Positions 46,442 through 57,698 of a stretch of 64,000 nt of DNA are shown piece by piece (the first letter of the stretch is position 1; each line of letters opens with the position of its first letter). The notes beneath the pieces are model-generated. The model made no database searches and was not told where the DNA came from. It saw nothing but the letters and a program-made list of their open reading frames with translations. The position numbers were made by a program, and so were the translations under genes. Origin of the DNA: Pezizomycotina sp. ARF18 (Eukaryota; Ascomycota); NCBI GenBank assembly GCA_002224055.1, contig AZLU01000010.1:227457-291456 (forward strand). Reading direction: 5' to 3'.

Positions 46442-49400
46442 TTCGTCTCTCACACGTCTTCCTTGTTCATTGACGAACATAGAATACGGCTATACATATA
46501 CCACAATATAGTGGTAAAAGTACCACTTTCAATACAGGTACTATTCCGTAAAGGCCTTTTTTCGGCTACGAAGAGTCGTTCTTTACTTTTTAATCCCTCA
46601 TTGAGCTCATGATTTTTCAATTTTCCGCTTAAAAAGATTATTTCCCTCCTCTAGATCTATGCTGTTGTGCTAATAACACAGGTTTAAGGGAGGTAGAAAG
46701 TAGAAAGCGCGATTAGCTCTTTACGAAAGGCCAGTGCCATGGTCCCGCATCCTTCAAGATCAACTCATAATCATTTCTTCCTCTTACAAGTCATCCAAAG
46801 CAGCCAGCGGGAGGAAACATTTACTCGTTCGAGAAAGTTAAGAAGTGAACATAAAGCATGGAATTAAACTTCCCCTCCCTTGTTTGCTGAAAAACCATGG
46901 AAGGAAATGAAAGGACGTGGCACACTACTAGAAGAAGAAAAGTGGAGCAATCAGCACTGTAACCTCACTCACCGCTGATCCCTTCAAGGCAAGGAAACAC
47001 ACGTTAACGAATGAAGGAGCGAGGACTCTTACGCTCCTGATGGACGGTCAAGAGAGATCGAGGCGGTATATCCTTGAATTATTTAATGAAAAACACTTGG
47101 GGTCCAATATTCATGGCATGCGTATGACACCCTTGTCCAAGCTTCGAAGCCTTTTTTTTTTGTTTTTTGAACCCAATGCTAGGCATACGGTGACGCCGAC
47201 GAAGACAGACGAAGACGGAGCAATTAAAAGGGTGGTAATCAGAAAAGAACTAAAGAAGTAAAGCGGATAATTATATCGACTGGAGGGGGAGAATCACATA
47301 GTTCCAGTGGCTAACGGCCCCTAGAAATATTCCGGACGGAAAAAGGGCATTACGTGTCCAGCGGTATTGGACGCTGTTTTTCCTTGACGGCTCCAAAGTT
47401 GAAATGGGGAAGGAAAGAAGATCCACTGCGCTGGGTAGACCAGTTTGCAATCAAGGTTGACCCAAAATAAAAAGAAGAAGGGTGAGTGGATACAGAGCGG
47501 GAGGCGAAGAGAAGAACAAGGGGATACGTGTATTAGGAGATGATTCTGCAAGCCTGATGGGCATCGTCCAGTGAGGAGTAGTAGAACATCGTACGTTTTC
47601 CCCTACAAGATGCAAAAGCCCAAAATGAGAAAGGAAAAAAGTTGCCCACGGCGGTAGTAACAAGCCATAGTAGTCTTTTTTTTTCTAATAAAGAGCTGTA
47701 CCGAAGCTGAGGAGATATTTCGACGCAATGAAAAGAAGGCGAATATAGTTTCGGTTAATGTATAACGCGAAATACCGAGAGGAAAAACAATAGGAAGCTT
47801 TGTATAGTGAAGATGGGTAAACCCGTCAGTCAAGATGGCCATCCTCCGTTGGCAGGATCAATGAACCCAAAAAAAAAGTATTCGCCGTGGTATTTGAACC
47901 TTTCCGCTATGAAGCCGTTAGTGAACTCTTAGACGTCCTCCTCCTTTTATCAATATACTTACGACCTTGGTGTACATCAGGTTCCTTAGATCATGAAGAA
48001 AAGCAGGGTCCACATTGTCCAACGCTTTAGTTCTTGTAAGCTATTGAGATGGGCCCTAGACCACTTCATCATACAACAGTGGTACATCCACGTTTTTATT
48101 TCTTTTTTCTGAAAATTTCCAGCATGTTAGGTGGAAGATATGCGCATGCAAGATCGACGAATATCAATATATCGGAAGTCACTGCGCCCTGTGCCCTTGC
48201 AAAAAAGACGTTTTTGATCAGGTATAATATCACAAGGGACCCAAGCCGATATCGTATATACGAAGATAAAAAGAAAGTGGAGTAGGGAGCAAAGAAAAAA
48301 GAGACGTAAGAGAACGAAAATTTTCAGGAATTATGAAAAGAGAGGGATCAATCTCTATGTCAAAGATGCAGAGAGGAAGCAAGACGAAAAAAAAAAAAAA
48401 AGCACTTGATTGCCTACCTGGTCGGTTGTTCTTCTTCTTCTTCGTTTCTTTCTTCTTTTTTTTTTCTTTTCCCTTAGTTTTCTCTCTCCTCTCTTCTCCT
48501 CTTTTCTTCTCGAGCTCTTGCTGTACCCAAAACCACAGAATCAAAGCAAAAAAGCAAAAAAGCAAAAATATCTTCGGGGTATAAAAATAAAAAACGTGTT
48601 AACCAGATATACCACCTTTGCTGCGGAATAACTGCCGCCGATTTACTTCTAATTCTTGGCCCGTTTAGAAGACCAGCTGTGTAGAGATATCCTCGCAGCT
48701 GCCCGAAACAGAATCTGAAAGATGTTTAGTACGTTTCATCGAAAAAAAAAATAATTAAGAAGGAACAGGAATAGCAAGCTCATCGCATGCTGTGCAGGCT
48801 AGCCAAGTGTTCTTGGCCCCCATGGTCTTTAGAAATAAAATTTTATCGTCGAAGTGATGAAGTGAAGAATCCTAAAAAGGGAAATAAAGGGAAAGAAACG
48901 GTCCTGTATTTTTGCACATGATGCCGCGATAGGGAAAAAAAAAGGTGGCTTCCCCAAGATAGAATCGATCGGGGCTTAGAGGATAGACGAAATTGGGTGA
49001 AGAATTTTTTTAGGCGGTTACATCGTCAGGATCGGCCCTGGCCCCGGTGTCCCCCCCCCGGAGTTTTTCCGTTTCGCGGTTACATCGGCGGCATCGACCC
49101 CCGCTTCGTAAAGCGTGCGGTCCTATTTTTGGCGTCTATTGCGCTATTGATAAGAATCTCAATTGAAATTAATTACCCAAATATTTTCAAGGAGCCCCTT
49201 TCCTCTTCTTTTCAGCATATTATTATTGGATAAAAACAATCATAACATATAATTGGAGGAAGAGCGGGAGCGAACAGCGATGTAAGTTTCAGCAGGTTAA
49301 TCCCGGTCGCTCGCTTGTGACGACGATCTCTAATCAACCCATGGATTTTAGCTGGGGGAGAGACAGAAACGGAGGAATTCATCAGACCGCTTCTCTCCCC

Positions 49401-50271
49401 AAGGTTTTTGATGACGACGATTCACTTCTGCGAACCGCGAAAAGGGAGAGCGAAAGGTTTAGAAGAATTGGATGGTTTTTTTGACAAGATAACCCCAGAT
49501 AAGAAATTCCAGAAAAAAAAGAGAGCTCTCGTGATTAGTCTCGAGTTAAGGAAAAAGAATAGTAGAATTTTCTTGTACCAAGTCATCGCGTCAGTAGTTA
49601 CTCAAAAAGTAAAGCAGATGAAAAGAGATTTCGAAACGAAAGGCCACGATTGCAACGCAGGAAAAAAAAAAAGGAAGACAGATCGTGTATTTCAGAAGAA
49701 AGACAACAAATCTCCGCAACTTCCAACATCGAATCTTCTAAAAAAGCTTAAAACTAAAAATGGCCAAAATATCTCCCATATTTGGCGATCGACCCCTTCA
49801 TCCAATCATCCAAGGGAACGGAGGCGCGGACACGCTTTCGGAGGTGGTTGGAATTTCAAGTTTGGAGAGTGAGTCTGCAGGTTTTGTTTTTCTTTTTTCC
49901 TTTCCTCGTCCCGGAGGATACCGCGGGCGGGGTTAGTGGAGTTACTGGAGTACAATGCCAACTGCGGAGTATAGCAGGACCACTTCGAGCGATTGCCCTG
50001 ATTGAAACCGAGAGGCGTGATCTCATTACGCGTCCACTTGTTAGTTGGGTTTTTTTTTTTTTTTGGAAACAAAAGCAAAGAGAACGATCCCGAAAAACGA
50101 AGCCGCTGCGGTTGGCGGTAGCTATCGAGCTTGGACACCCAATAGCTATAGAAAGAAAGAGAAAGGACAGAGTCTCAACCGTCTTCCCAGATTTTTTTTT
50201 TTTTGGCACCTGTTGAAAAAGTGTCCCCATCGTGAATGCGAACTGCTGAAGCTGGTGAGCAGAAAAAGAAA

Positions 50272-50272
<1 letters not shown>

Positions 50273-50307
<35 letters not shown>
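50273..50307 (+). repeat. Poly(A) tract, 35 bases
   Basis: The longest A run in the window. No adjacent retrogene body or target-site duplication recognised. Confidence 0.95.
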
Positions 50308-50310
<3 letters not shown>

Positions 50311-51286
50311 TTGAACAAAACGAACTCGATCGTCGGGAGGAGCAATCGATCCTACTTTGCTTAGGTGGGAAATACTCAAGTAGAGAGAAGAAAAAAAAAA
50401 AAACGAATCTAGCCTTCTTGTTGGTCTTGGTGTTCGCCAAGGCTATATCATGGAGCTTGTCTGTGCGCAGGCTTGCAGGAAAGGAAGCGGGGGTTGAAAG
50501 TAGCAACAGAACAAGTAGAAAAGAAGAGAAAGAATACGACAGCCAGATCAAATATATTCTTTTCCAATAAAACTGCCGTGAATACCAGGAACATCTTTTC
50601 CCCGGGGATTTGTTTACTTAAATTAAATTTGTTTCACTGCTCTTTGATCAAAAGATCAAAAGAAGCAGTCTTCGCTCTGTAGCGTTTAAAACATTTTTTT
50701 CTTCTTCTTCCTTTTCTTTGCTGCTAGTTAGTAGTAGTGATTCTTTTTTGTGTTAGGCGGCAGCTGAGCCGCCCACATGTCGTAGGGCACGCTTGCGGGC
50801 GCCGCCCACGTTCCCTCATTAAAAATCATGCCCCTACCTAGGATATGGACAGCGGCAAGAAAAAACAAGAGAAAAAAAAAAAAAAAAAAAAAAAAAAATG
50901 GGAGTATTATTTTTCCTGCTTCAATAAACCTTAAACTTGTCCGTTTTATAATAGGTGATCGGCTCACGCTTAAGTAGATACCCTTGTTCTTGAATTGTAA
51001 AAGAGGGGAATCCTGCCTGGTTATGGACGCGTGTTGCGCTCACAACTTCCTGCTACCTTCTCTAATGAATGAAAGAATAAAGGTCAAATAATTTTTAGAA
51101 ACAACAGATTCAAGTCCTAGTGGTAGTGTTCGTCATCTACCTTCAAGAAGTAAGGCAATAAAATTAAATGGTGGTATTTTATTTTACTCCCCTGACACTT
51201 CTTTTTTCTTTGCCAATGCCCCGTTGCCCATTCCATTGCCCTTTTCTTGTCCACATTTCCAAAACATGGGCGATGAAGGGGGAAAA

Positions 51287-51287
<1 letters not shown>

Positions 51288-51318
<31 letters not shown>
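51288..51318 (+). repeat. (AAT)n microsatellite
   Basis: About ten perfect AAT units in a purine/AT-rich context. Confidence 0.95.
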
Positions 51319-51495
51319 TGGCATTTCTCTTCTCTTTTCCATTTCAGCCCTTTTTCTTTTTTCTTTTTCTTTTTTTTTTTTAATTCTGATCCCTTGATAA
51401 TCCTTCTTTCTTTTCTTATTCGATCTAGGGACGATCACCTTTTTCCCTTTTCTTTTTATTTATCTTTTTAATTCTCAATTCAATTCGGTGTTAGA

Positions 51496-51521
51496 TGTGT
51501 GTGTGTGTGTGTGTGTGTGTG
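51496..51521 (+). repeat. (TG)n microsatellite
   Basis: About 13 perfect TG units, the only long dinucleotide TG tract in the window. Confidence 0.95.
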
Positions 51522-52177
51522 ATCTTCCGTCGTACGCAACTCCCCTTCCTTGTCTTTCTTTTCCTCGCTTTTCTCACCTGTTCCGGTACATAAAGAACCG
51601 CTCTTCCGGTACATCCGAATTGTTCCACCTCACGATTTACAAAGCATGCTACCTACCTACAACTGCTATAAGCATCCTCTCTTTTAAATATATCCTGATA
51701 TCCTCAATTTTCACTTCTCCTCCCCTTCCTTCTATTCTTCTCTCTTACTCGTCTTTCTCATACCTACGTACGTACTCCGATCTTCAATTCTCTAGCTCTC
51801 TTTTTTTGTGGGGATCAAAGAGGCTTTTTTCGTGACCCTTCGTATCTACCCTTACGAATCTTCTGCCCTTCGTTCAAGCTATATCACATGAACTGATACG
51901 GAATAGCGTCTCTCCGTCAACTGATTTCCCTAGCTCCGGTACTCCGATCCACACCCCCCCCCCCCCACTCACCCAGCACCCTCCGAAGAGATAACGGAAA
52001 ACTAGAATCTTTAAAACGACAGTACCACCACCGTCGAAATACATAGGCTGATTCTCTACAAAAGCCAAAAATTGCATTCTATTCCTAAATAGCCCGCCCA
52101 AGATTTTTTTTTTTTTTTTTTCTTTTAGTAATTTTCGGTGGCGTTATTATTTTTTTTTTCTTTACCTGCCCTTTGCA

Positions 52178-53239
52178 ATGGTGCGCTCCGGCAACAGACG
52201 CCGTTCGCTAACGGGCGATGCGGCCCGTCCCAATACGATAGCGTCGAAGCTCGCCGCACTAAATTTTCCAACGGTCCGGTGGCTGCAGAACCCGCGGTCG
52301 TGCAGGTTGCAGTACGGCGACGAAACGCTACCGGGCGGGATCAGGATTCCGGACTCGTGGAGGTTTACGAAGCTCTTTCAATGCGGGATCGGGATGTATT
52401 TTATCATTTCGTTCGTAATACATACCAACACGGGCGGTAGCGGGGATATGGCCGACGTTGATTATTGTAAGGGAATGGGAAGCTCAATCTATTTTTTTTT
52501 CTGGTGGTTATGCTAATTTTTTGTCACTTTGACAGGGCGTCTTCACACTATTCTACAGCACACTGTGCGCATGCTCCTCCTGCGGCCGCACACCCGCGCG
52601 CAACTACCAAACTACACCCTCGCCCTTTCCTTACTCGACTTTGTTTTCGCCGGCGGGAGTTTATTCCTGTGCTTTTGGATGTCATCGTACGACCAGTACC
52701 ACTGGCACCAGTGCCACTTCTTCTGGTGGGGAGGACATGTAAGCTGCAGCGGTACCAGAACGCCGCGATGTTTTGAATTTGTACGCAAAATTTTATCCCC
52801 TTCTTATTCTTCCTTCGCCCGGCGTAGAATCCAATGCTAACAGTAATGAAAACGTTTCTAGCTTCACATTCACAATCACCGGCGCCGTATCCCTACACAT
52901 CCTCCGCCGCACCCGCTCCTTCACCGCTCCTCTTCCTCCGACTACCGTACTCACGCGTCCCCACCGCACCCGACCACGACAGGAATAAGTACTCCGGCGT
53001 ACCTAGCCTGCCGCGTATCAACCGAAACAGCGTGTCGCTATCGGGTTCGGATTCCGAGTCGGGAGAAGTACGCCGAGGATAGCAGGAGCCCTGCTGATAC
53101 CGAATAATAGCTTGAACGTTGCAGGAACGGGAGGCGACGCGAGCGAGCCGCCGACGAGGACGCAGAGTCGCGTCGGCTTCCGGGCGCACGATGCGACAGC
53201 GAGAACGAGATGGAGTTGGGGTCGCTGGAACGGCGGTGA
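52178..53239 (+). CDS. Probable four-pass (MARVEL-like) membrane protein, three introns
   Basis: ATG at 52178 (MVRSGNRRRSLTGDAARPNT), basic cytosolic N-terminus of ~65 residues, then a first hydrophobic segment (LFQCGIGMYFIISFVIHT). A phase-1 intron at 52467-52535 (GTAAGG..GACAG, CTAAT branch) leads to a second exon with NYTLALSLLDFVFAGGSLFL, a transmembrane helix, and a YHWHQCHFF segment. A second intron at 52781-52861 (GTACGC, TGCTAAC branch, TCTAG) precedes FTFTITGAVSLHILRR, a likely last helix. A third at 53068-53124 precedes a charged C-terminus (SENEMELGSLERR). The exons fit together except for one frame change around the second intron. The arrangement resembles fungal MARVEL-type proteins; the family call is tentative. 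Confidence 0.5.
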
Positions 53240-56200
53240 ACAATTTTGGAGGGTTAGGGGGGCTCAACGGAGTCTTTGTGTAACATATGGTTGTTTATGA
53301 CGTAGTGCACTCAACGTGGCTACTTCTTTTCCTTTTTTGATTGGGTTTTGCTACGACATTGCTGCCCTGTTCTTTTTTTTTTATCGGACGCTTTTGGAGT
53401 GTTCATTTTTTTTTTTTTTTTGTTTTGATTTTTAGTCTCTAAGGCGTTCTAGGACTTGTTTTTCTTGTTTGTTCCTGTTTTTGTGTCCGCACACAGCATT
53501 TTGCCGGCATCGTCCTCTTTTTACCAACTGAGCGTTTCCTCTTTTACATGCTTTTTCCAGCTCTGATAGTTTTTTTTTTTTTTTTTCAAAGCATTGTACA
53601 TTCAAACGAACAGAGACGTTTTTCTTTTGCTTTAGAAAGCGTTATAACAAAAATAAATAAATATACCCACGAACTGCAACATTTCCCAGATTTTACCTTT
53701 CACAGCCCTTTGCTCAGGCGGCTTTGCTTTTTTATTTGTTCGTATTCGCAAGGCTCTAATGTTCACGGCATTTATTCAATTCATGTTTTAGGCGCGCGGT
53801 ATTTTTCTTTTATTATTTCCGTCCCCCGGAGTAGAAGACGGCACCTTGGGATTCCGAGCCTCGTATTATCGTATTCTCCGGAGTATTCGTGATCAGTGTT
53901 TTTTTTTTTTTTTTTTTCCGTGAGCTCTCTCAGCTTTAAGCGAATAGCTTGTAACAAGGGTAGCTATTCGGAATGTACCCTCACTAGTGCATTATTAATA
54001 CTTTTTCGCGCGAAACGGACGGAATCGACAGCAATGCCTTTTTCTACAGAGGGAAAAAGAGTCATGCTAAAGTAACTATATATTAAAAAAAAAAAAAAAA
54101 ACTTGTAGCGAGAGAAAGAGACACGCGATAATGTTGAGGAGATGAATGGAAAGCTCGAGCCGTCAAAATCGCAATCGAGGTCCCTCTTTTTTTTTTCCTT
54201 TTTTTTTTTTTTTGGTTGTTTTGACTATAGCTAGAAGCCGGCTCGGAAGAAAGTCCTATCCGACTTTTTTTTTCTAACATCCACGGCTTACTTTATTTCC
54301 AAGCAAGATGAGATCACCAATTACGGACCGTTAATTTTCTTTCCCCTCGTTGTAATTGTATCATTGATACCGTATTACCGAGTACTGGACGCTGGAAAAC
54401 CGCTGCCCCTTCGTACGAAATAGGCTTGGCTTTCTCTTGGCCTTTTCTTTTCATGCAGCATTCTCTGTCAGCGATGGCGACACGATTTCTCTCTCTTTTT
54501 TTTTTTTCAAAAAAAAAAAAATGAAATCCCGGTTTATAAATCTTCGGTACGCCGGAAGAGATCCGAGGGTCGTTCGTGTGTCCTATTCGAAATTCGTGAT
54601 TAGCTAGCTGATCAGTTATATATTTCAATATGCCGTGCCCCGGTTAATGATTTATAGATCTCGAGTAAGGATCGGGGAACAATTCAAGGTATGACCCCCA
54701 TGTGCCGAGTACGAGGTCCCTACCCTATTGTTTTTGTGTTTTCCCAAGCGCCCGTTCATTTTTCCACCGCATCTCTCCACCAACAAGGTGAAAAGAAAAA
54801 ACGTTGATTTTTGGTGTAGAAGAACTGCGGAGCTTAGGCGGCACCTCCGAACCTCTTTTTTTTTTTTTTTTTTTTTTAAGCGATAAACGAAAAAAAAAAA
54901 ACGGGATTCCCTTTTCCTTGAATGTGAGGAGGACATCACGAACTTACAAAGCAGCGAAAAGAGCGTCACCAACGGTTAAAGTTCTTGCAGTGCCTCTTAG
55001 GAAAAGAACTTTTTTTTTTATTTTTTTTTATTTATTTATTTTCTGAAATCTCTCATTGAGAAATAAAAGGCGAAGCCTCAAACCGTCCTCCAAGATTCTT
55101 GTTCTCAGTTTTATGTTGGACCCACAGACTGTATGTACCATCACTTCCCCATTCGACCGTTTATTTCAATCCGGACCAAACGCTAAACCACGTTTAAACT
55201 TCAGCTCCTCTTTCCCTCCCTTTAGATGTTTCATCCTCCACGCGGGTAACGGACAAATAAATAGATAATAAGATAAAAAGTATAATTTTTAAAAAAAAAA
55301 AAAAAACGGATAACGGATGGAGACGAGAGACATCGATTAACAGGATGGGATAATAACAGAGAAAAAAAAAAAAAAAAAAAAAAAAACATCGGTGATGTAT
55401 ATAAGCCTTGTTAGATCTCCACGCAAAGAGGCGAATAGAAGAACGTTCGTGACGTTGCCTTGTGTGGGGCTGCATCTAAAGCATTAAAAAAACTAGCTAG
55501 AGGCTTAAACCGTTCAGCCCTCTTCGTTTGATGTATCGCCTCACAGCCGAGTTTTTTTTTTTTTTTTTTTTTTTTTCTCCGCCTCTCTACTTTTCGCAGG
55601 AGGCCGAAAGAAAAAAACCTGTTTACGATTATGCACCAGTTCTATATTGTAAACGCTTCATGAGAGCGTAAGATAGAGTGGATAACTTTTTTCAGCCCTA
55701 GGAAACAAAAGCCGTGGTGTTTTAACACATATCGTAAAAAAAATGAGGTTCGTGAATTCTCCTGAGATACTTGGCGTTTAGTGCACAGAATAAGATTGAC
55801 CGGGAGAACGTTACAGCATATGATGCATTCCAACGAAAGTAGAGTAGCTGCGGGAGAAAGATCGACGAAGGAAACGCGATAATGATGAAAACCTGTTTCG
55901 AGAAGGGAGAGAAAAATTCGTTGTAAATGGTTTTTAAGGTTTTGTTTTAAAGGGAAGAAAGATTTTCGTTAGCATGCATGATCGAGTTTTTTTTTTTTTT
56001 TTTTTTTTCCCAAAGATGCTGTATTTAGTCCCCTTTTTCTGTGGATCTACTGTCTGGATGTAAAAAAAAAAATAAAATAAAAATTCTCCGGTAGCCGCGG
56101 ATCTACCAAACCGTGTCCCTCCCAATAAGATAATAGGTTGGAAGGGCTATGGAATTGAATATCAATTATGCAATATTATTCGTGAAAGCATTCCCAGGGA

Positions 56201-56616
56201 AGTGGTAATAGGCTTGGAGATGCCCTGACGGCTTAACTTTGTTCTTTCTAGGAAAAGAACGGAAAAGAGGAAAAGAAGGAGAAAATATGAACAGTAAGGA
56301 GGGTTGGAGTGGCAGCGGGACTATATTTTTAAAGACACCACATACTTCGAATTTGAAGTAGAAAGGGGACGGTTGGAAACGTTACGGGGTGTTTCTTCGA
56401 CGAGAACATGAGGAGAAAGATCACCGAATGTCAAACCGAGGTTGAGAAATGAGCGTGAGTAACATAGAGGAGGATTACTACTGTGAAGAGGAGTCGGAAC
56501 GATGAGTTTGGGGGGAAAAGAATGCCTTGAGAAGTCTCTGTTGTGGGATATTCTTTTTAAAGTAATAAGGATATGAGCAGAGATCTGGAAGAAACTCCTA
56601 AGTCCTCCTACATGCA
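53240..56616. other. Gene-poor region rich in A/T runs
   Basis: About 3.4 kb with T runs near 53402, 53568, 53900, 54857, 55552 and 55986 and A runs near 54084, 55291 and 55362. No supportable gene. A 98-codon frame on the minus strand (56321-56617) has reasonable composition but no motif and no exon context. Confidence 0.45.
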
Positions 56617-57027
56617 ATGCAGTGGAAAAAAGAAGAACAGCTATTTGGAGAGTTTTTATTTCGGCTGAAGCTTCACCCTTTCAGAAATTTACTTAACCAC
56701 GTCAACCAAATTAACAGAATTTATCCATCAAGCAAGAAAAAAGCGGATTTATACCGGCTCGACTATTTACACTCATATATCAAAACTAATATACCTAGAA
56801 CTTACGATGCGGCGCCTCTATACACCACAGAGGTCTGGATGTCAATCTTCGCAGAAGCGGGCTACTTCTCTCTCACGTTCATGCTCCCCCGGGCATGTCG
56901 CCTCTTTAGAGATCTCCTGCGCATATCGCCGCCGGGTAGTTCTACCCGCATCGACCGGCGCGCTATTCCGCGACCGTCCCCGAAATTTTACGCCGCTGAG
57001 TATACGCGTACGGCGAGACATACCTAA
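56617..57027 (+). CDS. Possible F-box-like protein, weak
   Basis: An open frame of 136 codons whose second half reads LYTTEVWMSIFAEAGYFSLT then LPRACRLFRDLLRISPP. This resembles a fungal F-box (E-W..IF..., then CR.FRDLLR). The leucine-proline start is not exact. Coding character may continue in another frame to about 57110. Could equally be a chance frame. Confidence 0.28.
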   Translation: MQWKKEEQLFGEFLFRLKLHPFRNLLNHVNQINRIYPSSKKKADLYRLDYLHSYIKTNIPRTYDAAPLYTTEVWMSIFAEAGYFSLTFMLPRACRLFRDLLRISPPGSSTRIDRRAIPRPSPKFYAAEYTRTARHT

Positions 57028-57698
57028 CCCGACGCACCTCCGGAACACGTAGAAATTACACCCATCGCTCGCCGTGGTCACCGGCGAAATCTACCTACCG
57101 TTCCTTTTCTTAGGACCGCGGGCGGCGCGACCAAACTGCAGAGGACGCGCCACGGTAGCGAGATGCGGTATCGCCTGCAGCAGAGCGTATTGAGGTTATA
57201 TTGGAGACTTCTTATTGTTGAGTTCGACATATAATAGTATAATACATATTGAAAATGTGTAAGGAAATAAAAAAAATGACAAAGCGTTAAAATGAAGTCA
57301 ATAAAGAAGATGTGAGGAAATTGTAGTGTCGATGTCGGTCGGGTGCTAGGCGGAGCAAGTAGAGGTATGTTAAGTAGGAAAGTTTTCGATTTGTCCTATT
57401 TTTTCTGCGAAATAGATATATATTCGTAATTAATATTATAAGAATCGTCATTGTAGACGAACAGGAAAAGTGTCTCTCGTCGAGAATATGACAAGCAGAG
57501 AAAAAAAAGAAACACAGATAAAGCAATAATAAACAATAATGTAGAAAAAACCATTTGAAACGAAAATATCAAAGGCGCATTTTTCCCGTTTTAATCAAGA
57601 AACATCAGTAAACCCATCCCAAATAAACTTCTAAAAATACGGCCCTCCTGCTCATCCCACACCCCTCCTGGGTACCAAGTAGAACGTCGCAAACCCCT
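57028..57698. other. Intergenic region
   Basis: AT-rich; probably includes the 3' UTR of the minus-strand gene that follows. No gene recognised. Confidence 0.45.

Larger units (their letters stand above)
45241..52177. other. Large gene-poor region dense in homopolymers and microsatellites
   Basis: About 6.9 kb with no supportable gene. Open frames are largely driven by A and T runs (poly-Phe, poly-Lys). Long tracts include A at 46410-46437, A at 50273-50307 and A at 50873-50898, plus an AAT and a TG microsatellite near 51.3-51.5 kb. At 49013-49110 two imperfect copies of a ~27-base element sharing cggttacatcg occur. Confidence 0.5.

Noticed and set aside
47040-47261. 73-codon frame MDGQERSRRYILELF...
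   Set aside because: Plausible composition but isolated, containing a T-run-derived Phe block, with no motif or splice sites.
49408-49872. 154-codon Lys-rich frame on the plus strand
   Set aside because: Composition follows from A-rich DNA; no motif, and no supporting exon or promoter features.
49856-50551. 231-codon open frame on the minus strand
   Set aside because: Kept open by T and A runs that translate to poly-Phe and poly-Lys; no coherent protein composition.
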